Positions 1-9,482 are shown, numbered from the stretch's first letter. The stretch is 64,000 bases of DNA from Methylophaga sp. (GCA_002706095.1 PAJP01000021.1:310001-374000); one strand, 5' to 3'. Numbers and translations are program-made. Notes: generated by a model not told the origin, from the letters alone.

Positions 1-1
1 T

Positions 2-265
2 GTGCAGGCAAAAGTCTGTGCCGCTGCAGTCATTGCTCTATTACACGAACAGGAAGTTGAACCTGAACCGGTGTTTGGCAATACCTGTTATAGTTTTACT
101 GACGGCGAAAAAGCAGGCTATGTCGCGGCCGTATTCAGATATGATCCAAAGACGGAAAAAATGGCGGTGATGCCCGGCGGAGGAATAACCACCACCCCAA
201 CACTGCTGCAAGGGGAGTTTGCTGATGCCTGGGCACACAATATCTGGTCAGATATCTTGAGATAA
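2..265 (+). CDS. Flavocytochrome c sulfide dehydrogenase flavoprotein, C-terminal fragment
   Basis: This is the last 87 residues of a protein whose beginning lies left of the window; reading frame is open at base 2. The sequence NTCYSF, VAAVFRY and NIWSDIL matches the C-terminal FCSD flavin-binding domain of FccB/SoxF-type proteins, where the Cys of NTCYS lies in the flavin region. The family works in the periplasm and oxidises sulfide with electrons passed to a cytochrome c partner. The catalytic core and Rossmann folds are outside the window, so only the family call is supported. The first Met-like codon seen is not the start. The gene ends 110 bp before citrate synthase. Confidence 0.75.
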   Translation: MQAKVCAAAVIALLHEQEVEPEPVFGNTCYSFTDGEKAGYVAAVFRYDPKTEKMAVMPGGGITTTPTLLQGEFADAWAHNIWSDILR

Positions 266-320
266 CTCCATAAAATCAGTAGCTAATAACATCGGAGATG
301 CTGCTCTACCTGCAATGCAG

Positions 321-326
321 TATAAT
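321..326 (+). promoter_or_regulatory. Candidate -10 box for citrate synthase gene
   Basis: A perfect TATAAT lies 50 bp before the citrate synthase start. No convincing -35 hexamer sits 16-18 bp upstream, so this is only a candidate promoter. Confidence 0.35.
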
Positions 327-375
327 GCCAGCTTTTCCGATAATCTCCACCATCAAGATAATTATGAGGTTGTAG

Positions 376-1533
376 ATGAGTGATTTTTTACCAGGCCTGG
401 AAGGTGTACCCGCAACAAAGTCAGCCATTTCATTTATTGATGGTGAAAAAGGCATACTGAGTTATCGAGGTTATCCTCTCGAAACTCTTGCTGAAAACAG
501 TACATTCGAAGAGACCACACTGCTTTTGTTAGACGGTGAGTTACCGACTAAGAAAGCCTTAAATGATTTTTCCCAACAGTTAAAAGACAACTACCGCATC
601 AAATATCATATTCGTCAGATGATGCGTCATTTCCCCCATACCGGTCATCCCATGGATATGCTGCAAACAGCGGTATCCAGTCTGGGCATGTTCTACCCGG
701 GTACGGAGTGTCTGACAGACGCCAATAGCTGTGAAGACCTCGATTATGTGCGTAATATGACGGTGAATATCATTGCGCAAATGGCACCGCTGGTGGCAAT
801 GTGGGAACACATCCGCAATGGTTGGGACCCTATCAATCCAAAACATGATCTGTCGGTCGCGGAAAACCTGTTGTACATGTTTAACGGTGAAGAACCGGAT
901 CCTCTCATGGCTAAGATCATGGATGTGTGTTTGATTTTGCATGCAGAACACACCTTGAATGCTTCAACGTTTGCAGCATTGGTCGCGGGTTCGACACTGG
1001 CCACACCTTATAGCGTGATTTCCGCTGCCATCGGTACCTTATCTGGCCCGTTACATGGTGGTGCAAATCAACGCGTCGTAGGTATGTTGCAAGAGATTGG
1101 TTCTCCGAAAAATGTCGAAAGCTGGGTTGACCAGAAACTAAAAAATAAAGAAGTTATCTGGGGAATGGGGCATCGCGAGTACAAGGTTAAAGACCCTCGT
1201 GCCACTATTTTGCACAAACTGGTAGAACAGTTAGTTGCGGAACGTGGTGGTCATCTGGATGATATGTTCGATACCGCCCTAAAACTGGAAGAAGTCTGTG
1301 CTGATCGCCTAGGCCATAAAGGCGTTTACCCGAATGTTGATTTCTATTCCGGCATTCTCTACAGCGAAATGGGTATTCCTGAAGATGAGTTCACCGCGTT
1401 GTTTGCTGTAGCTCGTTCAGCGGGTTGGTTAGCGCATTGGCGTGAACAAATTTGTGATAATCGCATTTACAGACCAACACAAATCTATGTCGGTAGCGAT
1501 ATGCGTGACTACACACCGATTGATCAACGTTAA
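376..1533 (+). CDS. gltA: Citrate synthase
   Basis: Condenses acetyl-CoA and oxaloacetate to citrate in the cytoplasm, the entry step of the TCA cycle. The 385 aa length fits the shorter citrate synthase/methylcitrate synthase group rather than the ~430 aa allosteric E. coli type. The three catalytic regions are visible: LHGGAN (His), MGHREYKVKDPRA (second His) and NVDFYSG (Asp). The ATG is preceded by GAGG at a suitable distance. A 2-methylcitrate synthase role cannot be excluded from sequence, but no prp genes are nearby. The stop codon is directly adjacent to the stop of the convergent epmB gene, with no intergenic base. Confidence 0.93.
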   Translation: MSDFLPGLEGVPATKSAISFIDGEKGILSYRGYPLETLAENSTFEETTLLLLDGELPTKKALNDFSQQLKDNYRIKYHIRQMMRHFPHTGHPMDMLQTAVSSLGMFYPGTECLTDANSCEDLDYVRNMTVNIIAQMAPLVAMWEHIRNGWDPINPKHDLSVAENLLYMFNGEEPDPLMAKIMDVCLILHAEHTLNASTFAALVAGSTLATPYSVISAAIGTLSGPLHGGANQRVVGMLQEIGSPKNVESWVDQKLKNKEVIWGMGHREYKVKDPRATILHKLVEQLVAERGGHLDDMFDTALKLEEVCADRLGHKGVYPNVDFYSGILYSEMGIPEDEFTALFAVARSAGWLAHWREQICDNRIYRPTQIYVGSDMRDYTPIDQR

Positions 1534-2541
1534 TTAGCTGATTACCGTTTTACTGGCTTCACCTTGTAGCTCACGTACTAGACGGGGCACAAGGTAGCCA
1601 GGCAATTGTTGTCTCAAGTTTTCAATCAAACTCACAGCAAGTTCTTCTTCCACATCAAAGTGATGCGCTCCGGCCACCTTGTCCAATAAATGCAGGTAAT
1701 AAGGCTGTACATCCACTTCATTTAAACGCTCACTTAAACCCACAAGTGCGTCTACAGAATCGTTAATCCCTTTTAACAAAACGGTTTGATTCAGTAACTG
1801 CACACCAGCTTGCCTTAAGTCATTCAGCACCTGTGCAGCTTCTTCATCAATTTCATTGGCGTGATTAGCATGAATCACCATCACCACTTTCAGATGGGTA
1901 TTTTGCAGACAGGCCAATAGTGAGCCGGTGATACGTTCTGGCAATACCACTGGCAGTCGGGTATGAATTCGCAATCGTTTTAAATGTGTTATCTGATTAA
2001 GATCTTCAATAGCATTCGCCAGTTTCTCATCATTGAGGGATAAGGGATCTCCGCCGCTGAGAATAACTTCAGTAATGGATTGATCAGCGTTTAAAGCATC
2101 AAGTGACTGCTGCCATTGACCGGCGAGTGGATTACTTTCTGAATAAGGGAAGTGACGACGAAAACAATATCGGCAATGAATAGCACAGGCACCTGTCATT
2201 AATAACAGTGCTCGTCCTTGATATTTTTGTAAGATACCGGGCGACTTAATGGCTAAATGATCACCTACCGGATCAGCCTTATATCCATCGACTCTAAAAC
2301 CCTCGTCAATGAGAGGAAATACCTGACGAAGCAGCGGATCTGAAGCATCGCCATAGCGCATTTTTTTAATGTAACTGCGTGGGACACGCACCGGAAACTG
2401 ACGTATTTGTGCTTTATCGATTGCAGCTAACTGACCGGAAAGTCCCAGTAAAGCTAATAATTCATCGGCACTATTTATAGCGTTGGCTAATGCGTGTTGC
2501 CAGTTTTGTTTTGTCTTTAGGTTAGTGGTTTGCGGTATCAT
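1534..2541 (-). CDS. epmB: EF-P beta-lysylation protein EpmB (lysine 2,3-aminomutase)
   Basis: Radical SAM/PLP enzyme that converts (S)-alpha-lysine to (R)-beta-lysine, the substrate EpmA attaches to EF-P. The radical SAM motif CAIHCRYCF (CxxxCxxC, Fe-S binding) and the following RRHFPY are visible in the first half. The reading frame extends upstream to 2700, but those residues overlap efp and are unlike the family. The ATG at 2541, giving [10 protein letters not shown] and 335 aa, matches the normal family length. It is divergent from efp with 51 bp between starts, so the enzyme and its target share a promoter region. Confidence 0.92.
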   Translation of the reverse strand: MIPQTTNLKTKQNWQHALANAINSADELLALLGLSGQLAAIDKAQIRQFPVRVPRSYIKKMRYGDASDPLLRQVFPLIDEGFRVDGYKADPVGDHLAIKSPGILQKYQGRALLLMTGACAIHCRYCFRRHFPYSESNPLAGQWQQSLDALNADQSITEVILSGGDPLSLNDEKLANAIEDLNQITHLKRLRIHTRLPVVLPERITGSLLACLQNTHLKVVMVIHANHANEIDEEAAQVLNDLRQAGVQLLNQTVLLKGINDSVDALVGLSERLNEVDVQPYYLHLLDKVAGAHHFDVEEELAVSLIENLRQQLPGYLVPRLVRELQGEASKTVIS

Positions 2542-2592
2542 AGTGGCTTTTATTTTGAAGCAAGCGAAGATCGTCCCCCAAAAGAGGTTAAG

Positions 2593-3162
2593 ATGGCAAG
2601 TTATAGTACAAATGAATTCAAATCCGGCCTGAAGTTTATGCTTGATGGTGACCCATGCAGCATCATCGAAAATGAGTTTGTTAAACCGGGTAAAGGCCAA
2701 GCATTTAATCGTGTTAAGTTCCGTAACTTGAAAACTGGCCGAGTGAATGAGCGGACGTTTAAATCTGGTGATACGGTTGAAAGCGCTGACGTTATCGAAA
2801 CCGATCTGGAATATTCATATACCGATGGTGAGTTTTGGTATTTCATGGATCCAACTTCGTTTGAACAATATGGTGCCGATGCCAATGCCATCAGCGAAAG
2901 TAAAGATTGGCTGAAAGAGCAATATGTTTACACGGTGACATTATGGAATGGCACACCGTTATTGGTGACTCCGCCTAACTTCGTTAATCTGGCAGTGGTT
3001 GAAACCGATCCGGGTGTACGTGGTGATACTTCAGGTGGTGGTGGTAAACCAGCCACACTGGAAACAGGTGCGGTTGTTCGTGTTCCTCTGTTTATTGAAA
3101 TCGGTGAAGTCCTGAGAGTCGATACCCGCTCTTCATCCTATGTTGAACGCGCAAAAGACTAA
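2593..3162 (+). CDS. efp: Translation elongation factor P
   Basis: EF-P binds ribosomes stalled at polyproline stretches and promotes peptide bond formation. At 189 aa it has the normal three-domain length: KOW-like N-terminal domain, OB domain and C-terminal OB domain. The modified lysine is K34 in PGKGQ, the same position as in E. coli, so EpmA/EpmB beta-lysylation is expected. The start at 2593 ([10 protein letters not shown]) follows a purine-rich AAAGAGG; a TTG further upstream would add residues foreign to the family. epmA begins 8 bp after the stop, and a terminator for this transcript appears to lie inside epmA. Confidence 0.96.
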   Translation: MASYSTNEFKSGLKFMLDGDPCSIIENEFVKPGKGQAFNRVKFRNLKTGRVNERTFKSGDTVESADVIETDLEYSYTDGEFWYFMDPTSFEQYGADANAISESKDWLKEQYVYTVTLWNGTPLLVTPPNFVNLAVVETDPGVRGDTSGGGGKPATLETGAVVRVPLFIEIGEVLRVDTRSSSYVERAKD

Positions 3163-3170
3163 AACCCACT

Positions 3171-4151
3171 ATGTACGATAAAGACTGGCAACCCTCTGCA
3201 AGTCTGGAAAATCTAAAACGACGGGCTCAGTTTCTGACTGAGATCCGTCGTTTTTTTTATCAGCGAGAGGTGCTGGAAGTCGACACACCCATTCTTTCTC
3301 ATGCGGCCCCTACAGCACCTTACCTTGATAGCTTTACCACTGATTATATTGCTGCTGGTGGGCAGAAAAGCCCCTGTTATTTGCACACTTCACCCGAGTT
3401 TGCGATGAAACGTCTGTTAGCTGCTGGTCTGGGGGATATGTATCAGATAGCAAAAGTATTTCGTAATGGTGAACAGGGCAGGCATCATTCTCCTGAGTTT
3501 ACGATGCTGGAATGGTATCGCCCCAGCCTGAGTTATCATCAGCTTATGACGGAAGTGGATGATTTATTACAAACCGTGGTTGGCTTATCTCCCGCGGTCA
3601 AGATGAGCTATCAAACACTGTTTTCACAGTACTTGTCGATTGATGTCACAGATGTTGAGCAAGATGAACTCAAACAATATGCGCTGTCCAGAATAAAAAG
3701 CCTCCCTCAAGACTGGCAAACAGACAAAGACGGTTGGCTGGAGCTATTGATGAGTGAGTTAATTGAACCGCAATTAGCCTTGTCTGCTCACCCATATATT
3801 ATTTATGATTTTCCTGCCTCGCAGGCACAACTGGCAAAACTGCATCGTTCAGAGGAAGGCCATATTGTCGCTGCCAGATTTGAGGTCTATGCTCAAGGAC
3901 TTGAACTGGCAAATGGTTATGATGAATGCCTTGATGCAGATGAGTTAAGTCAACGGTTTGTAGAAGATAATCTTATCCGACACCAGCAAGGTAAGTCTGC
4001 CATGCCGGTTGATAAACATTTACTGGCGGCCATGCAAGCTGGTTTGCCTGCCTGTTGCGGCGTAGCAATTGGGGTAGATAGATTACTGATGTTAAAACTC
4101 AGTGTGCAGCATATTGATGCTGTAAAAAGTTTTACATTTGAGCAGAGTTAA
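3171..4151 (+). CDS. epmA: EF-P--(R)-beta-lysine ligase EpmA
   Basis: A class II lysyl-tRNA synthetase paralogue without anticodon-binding domain that adenylates beta-lysine and transfers it to K34 of EF-P. Motif 2 (FRNGEQGRHHSPEFTMLEWYR region, about residues 98-118) and motif 3 (GVAIGVDRLLML, near the C-terminus) are present. The 326 aa length is typical of EpmA/PoxA/GenX and far below LysRS. It lies 8 bp after efp. Codons ~15-30 contain a strong intrinsic terminator (separate entry), so expression is probably much lower than that of efp. Confidence 0.94.
   Translation: MYDKDWQPSASLENLKRRAQFLTEIRRFFYQREVLEVDTPILSHAAPTAPYLDSFTTDYIAAGGQKSPCYLHTSPEFAMKRLLAAGLGDMYQIAKVFRNGEQGRHHSPEFTMLEWYRPSLSYHQLMTEVDDLLQTVVGLSPAVKMSYQTLFSQYLSIDVTDVEQDELKQYALSRIKSLPQDWQTDKDGWLELLMSELIEPQLALSAHPYIIYDFPASQAQLAKLHRSEEGHIVAARFEVYAQGLELANGYDECLDADELSQRFVEDNLIRHQQGKSAMPVDKHLLAAMQAGLPACCGVAIGVDRLLMLKLSVQHIDAVKSFTFEQS
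3215..3258 (+). terminator. Intrinsic terminator inside the epmA coding sequence
   Basis: AAAACGACGG (3215-3224) pairs with CCGTCGTTTT (3245-3254), and CTCAGT (3226-3231) pairs with ACTGAG (3237-3242). The loop is 5 nt, and T continues to 3258. This is a textbook GC-rich hairpin with a T8 tract, located about 50 bp downstream of the efp stop and within epmA codons 15-30. It would terminate efp transcripts unless ribosomes translating epmA melt it. Confidence 0.7.
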
Positions 4152-4215
4152 TGCATGAATGTGAGTAATCTCATACTCAGGAATTAAACCCATTTTCGTA
4201 TAGAGGGTCATTGAA

Positions 4216-5151
4216 ATGGCTGACGATAGAATGACATCCCAAGATTCTGATGTGTATAAAACATTATTAGAATCGACTAAAGCTATTCCCTGGCGTATTG
4301 ACTGGAAAACGATGTGTTTTACTTACATCGGCCCACAAATCGAGAAGTTATTGGGGTGGTCGGTAGAAAGCTGGCAAACAGTTAATGAGTGGGCTGAAAG
4401 AATGCATCCAGAAGATCAGCAATGGGTGGTTGATTTCTGTGTGGCGCAATCCAAAGCTGGTGTTGATCACGAAGCTGATTACCGGGCACTGACAAAAGAT
4501 GGTCACTATGTATGGATTCGAGATGTGGTACATGTCATTAGAGATCAACAAGGTGAAGTCGAAGCGCTAATCGGTTTTATGTTCGATATTACTGAACGTA
4601 AAGAAACTGAACAAAAGTTACTGGATTTGCAAAAAGAGCTGGAAGAGCTTTCTTTTAAAGATGGTCTGACAGGTGTACCTAACCGACGCATGTTAGACAA
4701 AGTATTCGAAGAAGAATGGATGACGGCCAGACGCCATCAGCTACCGCTTTCTTTGCTGGTCATGGATATTGATTTTTTTAAACAATACAACGACTGCTAT
4801 GGTCATATTCAGGGAGATGATTGTTTAAAACAGGTCGCCCAGGCACTCTCCTCGGCGGCAACGCGTTCTAGAGACTTTTTTGCTCGTTTTGGCGGTGAGG
4901 AATTTGTGATGTTACTGCCAGAAACAGACGCTAGTGCCGCAATAAAAATTGCTGAACGCTGCCAGCAATTAATGATGAAATTACAAATCAGCCATCAGGA
5001 ATCTGAGGTTTCACAACTGCTGACTATCAGTATAGGCCTAGGAACGATTGTTCCCAGCCCTAAAGATGAAATTGTCGACTTTGTAGAGCAAGTCGATCAG
5101 GCGCTTTATCGTGCAAAAGAGTGTGGTCGTAACCGTGTAAAGACAGCTTAA
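4216..5151 (+). CDS. PAS domain diguanylate cyclase
   Basis: Predicted soluble enzyme making cyclic di-GMP from two GTP. Residues ~15-135 form a PAS_3/PAC domain (WRIDW...YIGPQ; VWIRDVVHVIRD; GFMFDITERK), followed by a short coiled coil (~135-150) and a GGDEF domain (~150-310). The active site is GGEEF, and an RSRD inhibitory I-site lies five residues before it, so product feedback is expected. There are no membrane segments. The start has an AGAGGG ribosome site. It stands alone, 64 bp after epmA. The PAS ligand is unknown. Confidence 0.9.
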   Translation: MADDRMTSQDSDVYKTLLESTKAIPWRIDWKTMCFTYIGPQIEKLLGWSVESWQTVNEWAERMHPEDQQWVVDFCVAQSKAGVDHEADYRALTKDGHYVWIRDVVHVIRDQQGEVEALIGFMFDITERKETEQKLLDLQKELEELSFKDGLTGVPNRRMLDKVFEEEWMTARRHQLPLSLLVMDIDFFKQYNDCYGHIQGDDCLKQVAQALSSAATRSRDFFARFGGEEFVMLLPETDASAAIKIAERCQQLMMKLQISHQESEVSQLLTISIGLGTIVPSPKDEIVDFVEQVDQALYRAKECGRNRVKTA

Positions 5152-5184
5152 ACAGATTTGGATTCTCTAACTCAAACCTGTTTA
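5149..5184. terminator. Weak hairpin between convergent genes
   Basis: TAAACAG (5149-5155) and TTTG pair with CAAA and CTGTTTA (5178-5184), overlapping the stop of the cyclase. There is no clear U-tract on either strand, so terminator function is a guess. Confidence 0.35.
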
Positions 5185-5202
5185 GGCTGTTCAGGGTTAT
5201 GT

Positions 5203-7338
5203 TTACAAAGTGGTTTTAAATGATAAGGTGATTAGGCGCGGATCACCTGGATAAATTTTGGTATCGTTTGAGCCACCTGTGTAATAAGTTTCATCAAACA
5301 GATTTTCAATATTTAAAGCAAAGCGATATTGTTTGATATCGTAATAAAATCCTAGATCTACACGGCTATGGCTTGGTAGTTCAACGCGTTTTTCTTTATC
5401 GGAACTGGTGTTTTGAGCCGATTGATAGTTGATGCCTAGTGAGGTGCCGACCTTTCCTCCCCAAACAGGTTTTGGAATATTATAACGAGTCCAGATAAAG
5501 CCATTGTGTTTAGGGGCAAAAGCATTTCTGTTGCCAACTGTATCGCTGTTAAGGCTATGCGATATGAATGAGTCGACGTTGGCATAGCCTATTCTAATTT
5601 GCCAGTTGTCGATTGGTAATGCTTGTAGCTCGAACTCTGTTCCTTTGCTTTCCAGCTCACCAACTAATATGTTATCGCCACTAATGGGATCGCTTTCGGT
5701 AATATTGGTTTTTACGATTTTGAAACTAGAGGCAGTCAAATTCAGCCTGTCATCTAATAACGCGGCTTTGATACCAAACTCATTTTGTTTACCTAATTCC
5801 GGATCTAAGCTTTCACCGTCAGCATTACGACTTTCAATACTGTTTGGATTAAATGATTCAGAGTGACTCAAGTAGAGTGAGATCTCATCTGTTGCTCTGA
5901 AAACAAGGGCCGCTTGAGGCAAGAACTTTTTGGTATTTTGTTTTTCAAATTCATCCGACTGACCTACATTTTTCTCCACAAAGCGTGTTCGCTGTGTATC
6001 AAAGCGTCCACCAAGCATCACAGAGATATAATCATTCAGATCTACCGTATCTTGTGCGTACAAACCCAGATTGTAATTATCGGTAATTCGGTGATTGCCA
6101 GATTGGATGACTCCGGGCTGACCAGAGTCAGGAATTGGATTAAAAACATTCAGGTTTGGGGATATTGCTGCTCCAAAACGTTTTCTATCAAAATCTGCAC
6201 GCTCAAAACCGCCATTAATACCAATCAGCGTGTTATGGAATAACTCACCTGTCTCAAATTTATGAGACAGATTGGCATCAAAGAAATGGTACTGACGCTT
6301 ATTGACCTGGTAGCGGTCACGTCTTCTTAAAGTTGAATCAGTTATATCGCTGGCATCATTAACTCTATTGTTTTCATAAAGTTCACGCTCATCTTTATGA
6401 TAAACACTTCTCAGGTTGAGACGGAATACGGTGCTGTCATTAATTTGATTTTCCAGTCGACCAAATAACGCCAGACCGTCATCATTATCCGAATCGCTGT
6501 GTCTTTGATAGCGAGTCGACAATGAAGCTGTTTGATCAATATCGTTATTGGCGGCGACCAGGCCATCATCGGCATCACGACGTTCACGAATATACTCCAT
6601 GCCAATGGTGGCATTCATATCCGAATTAATCTGATAAGAAAGGGTGGGGTAGAGATAGAGATTATTATCATTGACACCATCACGGAAGGAATCAATGTTT
6701 TCGACACTGCCAATAAAACGGTAGAGTAAATCTTTATCCTCAGTGAGCGCACCGGTAGAGTCGTAGGTAAAGGTACCGCCGACATCTGAACCGAACCCTG
6801 AGTCACTTGATGCATAACTGCGACCACTCACACTGAGACTGGTTTGTGCCTCTGCCTGTGGCTTTTTAGTGACAATATTGACCAGGCCACCCGGTTCCAT
6901 CAAACCATAAAGCACTGAAGCCGGTCCTTTGAGGACTTCGACGCGTTCAATATTGGCTGTGGAGGGAGAACCAAAGCGGGAGGCAAGGCCCGGTAAGCCA
7001 TCAATCTGTACATTCTGTAAGCTCGACGATAAGCCCCTCAAGGTAAAACTATTCGCATTTGTGCCTGATTGACTTAGCCCGACAATATAGGGATAGACAT
7101 CGGCCAGCGTTTCAGCTTGTAAATCCTGAATAAAGCTCTGGTTAACAATATTGACACTAAATGGTGTGTCTAATAAATCCTGATCGGTTTTGGTCGCTGT
7201 TTCCGAGAGTCGAATATAGGGTGTTTGTTGACCTGTTACCACGAGGGTTGATAATGAGGTGGTATTGTCGTCGGCCATGACTGGATGAAAAGGCAATAGG
7301 CCGCAGCTCAGGCAAATTAAGGGAGTAATTGGTTTCAT
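5203..7338 (-). CDS. TonB-dependent siderophore receptor
   Basis: Outer-membrane 22-strand barrel importing ferric siderophore with TonB energy. A signal peptide ends near VMADD (residue ~23). It is followed by the plug domain (~45-150; ETATKTDQDLLDTPFSVNIV, FTLRGLSSS, VEVLKGPASVLYG, GGLVNIVTKKP) and the barrel to residue 711. The C-terminus (PGDPRLITLSFKTTL) is close to FhuA/FcuA-type hydroxamate receptors. Ligand cannot be read from sequence. A Fur box lies 14 bp before the start, so iron repression is likely. No siderophore biosynthesis or ABC importer genes are adjacent. Confidence 0.92.
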   Translation of the reverse strand: MKPITPLICLSCGLLPFHPVMADDNTTSLSTLVVTGQQTPYIRLSETATKTDQDLLDTPFSVNIVNQSFIQDLQAETLADVYPYIVGLSQSGTNANSFTLRGLSSSLQNVQIDGLPGLASRFGSPSTANIERVEVLKGPASVLYGLMEPGGLVNIVTKKPQAEAQTSLSVSGRSYASSDSGFGSDVGGTFTYDSTGALTEDKDLLYRFIGSVENIDSFRDGVNDNNLYLYPTLSYQINSDMNATIGMEYIRERRDADDGLVAANNDIDQTASLSTRYQRHSDSDNDDGLALFGRLENQINDSTVFRLNLRSVYHKDERELYENNRVNDASDITDSTLRRRDRYQVNKRQYHFFDANLSHKFETGELFHNTLIGINGGFERADFDRKRFGAAISPNLNVFNPIPDSGQPGVIQSGNHRITDNYNLGLYAQDTVDLNDYISVMLGGRFDTQRTRFVEKNVGQSDEFEKQNTKKFLPQAALVFRATDEISLYLSHSESFNPNSIESRNADGESLDPELGKQNEFGIKAALLDDRLNLTASSFKIVKTNITESDPISGDNILVGELESKGTEFELQALPIDNWQIRIGYANVDSFISHSLNSDTVGNRNAFAPKHNGFIWTRYNIPKPVWGGKVGTSLGINYQSAQNTSSDKEKRVELPSHSRVDLGFYYDIKQYRFALNIENLFDETYYTGGSNDTKIYPGDPRLITLSFKTTL

Positions 7339-7351
7339 TTTTAATCTAAAT

Positions 7352-7370
7352 GTTAATGGTTATTATTAAC
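7352..7370 (-). promoter_or_regulatory. Fur box before siderophore receptor
   Basis: Read on the minus strand, GTTAATAATAACCATTAAC matches the 19-bp Fur consensus GATAATGATAATCATTATC at 15 of 19 positions. It sits just upstream of the receptor ATG. Confidence 0.7.
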
Positions 7371-7502
7371 GATATAGAATAGGTATTTTAATCTAACTTT
7401 ACAATTTAAATCTTGATATCCAATTATTGGTGAGTGAGCTTTAGCCCATATATGCAAGCTGGTGCAAAGCTGGAGAAGAAAACTCCAGCACGGCAATAAG
7501 CT

Positions 7503-8810
7503 TTACTTCGACATGAGATCGGGCAACAACAGGCTAATTTGCGGAAAGGCAATGATTAAGCCTAAAACAATCACTTGTATCGCGACAAATGGCACGATAC
7601 CGCGATAGATGGATTCCAGTTTTAATGTGGGTGGTGCGCTGGCTTTCAAGTAAAACAGTGAAAAGCCGAATGGCGGTGTTAAAAATGAGGTTTGTAAGTT
7701 CAATGCTATCAATAAAGCAAACCACAATGGATCAATGCCCATGTGTATGGCAACGGGAGCAATGACCGGTACGACGATAAAACAAATTTCAATAAAGTCC
7801 AGAAAAAAGCCTAAGAAGAAGATAAGCAACATGCTGACTACAAGAAAGGTCCATTTCCCACCCGGTAACGCAGTAAAGAGGTCGAGAATGAGCTTATCGC
7901 CACCCATACCGACAAAGACCAGGCCGAATGCGGTCGCGCCAATAAAAATAATAAATACCATGCTGGTTAGGCGAGTCGTGCGTTGAAGTGCTTCGCGTAA
8001 GTTATTCAGGTTCATACGTCTATGGATAGCGGCCAGCACAATCGCGCCTAACGCACCCACAGCAGCGGACTCAGTCGGCGATGCAATACCAAAAAAAATA
8101 GAGCCCAGCACGGCTAGAATTAATAATAGTGGTGGTACAAGGCTTTTAATAACGCTGAAAAGTAAGTCTGGTGATTGATTAGCGAGGCTTTTGACGGCGG
8201 GCGCAGTTTCAGGGTGGCGCCAGGCTGTCCAGACAACATAAAGAATGTAGGCCAAGATCAGCATCGCTCCCGGTGCAGCCGCTGCCATAAATAGTTCACC
8301 TTCAGGGACACCGACAACATCACCTAACAGGATAAGAATAATACTGGGAGGAATAATCTGACCTAAGGTGCCAGAAGCGGCAATAGTGCCACTGGCGAGC
8401 TCTGGTGAATAACCACGTTTAAGCATGGATGGTAAAGCAATAACCGTCATGGTGACGACCGAAGCGCCCACCACGCCAGTGGTGGCTGCAAGCAAAGCAC
8501 CGACCACAACCACCGAAATAGCCAGACCACCACGCAAGCTGCCAAATAATCTGCCCATAGTGTCCAGTAATTCTTCTGCTATACCTGACTTTTCCAGGAT
8601 AACGCCCATGAATACGAATAACGGAACAGCCAATAAAGTGAAGTTCGTCATGATGCCCCAGATGCGGAGCGGTAGCAGGCTGAAAAATTCGATACCCAGA
8701 AAAACCGTACCAAACCCAAGTGCAATGGCACCCAAAGTAAAAGCAACCGGGTAGCCGATTAACAGCAGTAAAAATAAAACCAGAAACATGGCCAGAGCCC
8801 AATACTCCAT
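7503..8810 (-). CDS. dctM: TRAP transporter large permease DctM
   Basis: Large membrane subunit of a tripartite ATP-independent periplasmic transporter, driving Na+/H+-coupled uptake of organic acids or similar anions. It is 435 aa and almost entirely hydrophobic, with about 12 membrane segments. The DctM signature GYPVAFTLG (~20-28) is present, as are the repeated GTLGQIIPPS and SFLTPPFGFSLF loops. The start codon shares one base with the stop of dctQ, indicating translational coupling. No DctP binding protein is present on either side in this window, so the substrate is unknown and the partner must be elsewhere. Confidence 0.92.
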   Translation of the reverse strand: MEYWALAMFLVLFLLLLIGYPVAFTLGAIALGFGTVFLGIEFFSLLPLRIWGIMTNFTLLAVPLFVFMGVILEKSGIAEELLDTMGRLFGSLRGGLAISVVVVGALLAATTGVVGASVVTMTVIALPSMLKRGYSPELASGTIAASGTLGQIIPPSIILILLGDVVGVPEGELFMAAAAPGAMLILAYILYVVWTAWRHPETAPAVKSLANQSPDLLFSVIKSLVPPLLLILAVLGSIFFGIASPTESAAVGALGAIVLAAIHRRMNLNNLREALQRTTRLTSMVFIIFIGATAFGLVFVGMGGDKLILDLFTALPGGKWTFLVVSMLLIFFLGFFLDFIEICFIVVPVIAPVAIHMGIDPLWFALLIALNLQTSFLTPPFGFSLFYLKASAPPTLKLESIYRGIVPFVAIQVIVLGLIIAFPQISLLLPDLMSK

Positions 8811-9334
8811 TATTTAGACTCCTTAAAGCAGATAAACTGTAGATTTTTCAATATTTCTGCAAGGCCTTGCAGCATAATCAAGACAAACGCGGCTAATATC
8901 GCGCCTTTTAAAATAAACCGATAGGGTAGCCCTCCCGGGTCTGGAGAACCTTCATTGTAAAAAAATGCATTTTCAGCAAAGGGCCATGCTGTCATCACTA
9001 TCATAATGCTGAAGGGAAACAAAAATAGTAGGGTGCCGAGTAATGATATCCAAGCGCGGCCAGTGTCACTGACAAACCGGCTATGATAAAGAATATCGAC
9101 GCGGACATGGGCGTCATGGCGAAGGGTATATGCACCACCCAGTAAAAAAACCAGAGCAAACAGATGCCACTCCAATTCTTGCAGTGCGACAGAGCCATAG
9201 TTGAATAAATAGCGCATGGCGACGTCATAACAGATAAGAATGACCATAGCTAACACCAGCCAAGAAACCATCCGGCCGGTCAGATCAATAAAGTTTTCAA
9301 TCGCGTTAATGACGGGCTCAATGAGTGTCTTCAT
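8810..9334 (-). CDS. dctQ: TRAP transporter small permease DctQ
   Basis: Small four-helix membrane subunit pairing with DctM. I chose the ATG at 9334 (MKTLIEPVINAIENF), giving 174 aa, because DctQ proteins begin close to the first amphipathic helix. A start at 9427 would add 31 polar residues. Helices lie around residues 18-40, 50-75, 92-118 and 138-160; the conserved ELEWHLF and RVDIL patterns are visible. It has a one-base overlap with dctM. Confidence 0.88.
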   Translation of the reverse strand: MKTLIEPVINAIENFIDLTGRMVSWLVLAMVILICYDVAMRYLFNYGSVALQELEWHLFALVFLLGGAYTLRHDAHVRVDILYHSRFVSDTGRAWISLLGTLLFLFPFSIMIVMTAWPFAENAFFYNEGSPDPGGLPYRFILKGAILAAFVLIMLQGLAEILKNLQFICFKESK

Positions 9335-9482
9335 GTTGATTTTATCTATCTTTGCCACAATTAAATAAGTGTCCCATAAATCACGATTGAGCTCTAGTTG
9401 TCTCTGACAATGTGAAAATGCATTCACCAGATAAAAGCGGAAGTGATAAAGTTAAATATGAACTGATACAAGGAGAGAAGAT

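Noticed and set aside
580-951. 123-codon open frame antisense to citrate synthase
   Set aside because: It lies wholly inside a clear gene, has no family features and no ribosome site.
2542-2700. Longer epmB start at 2700
   Set aside because: It would run across efp and add 53 residues unlike any EpmB.
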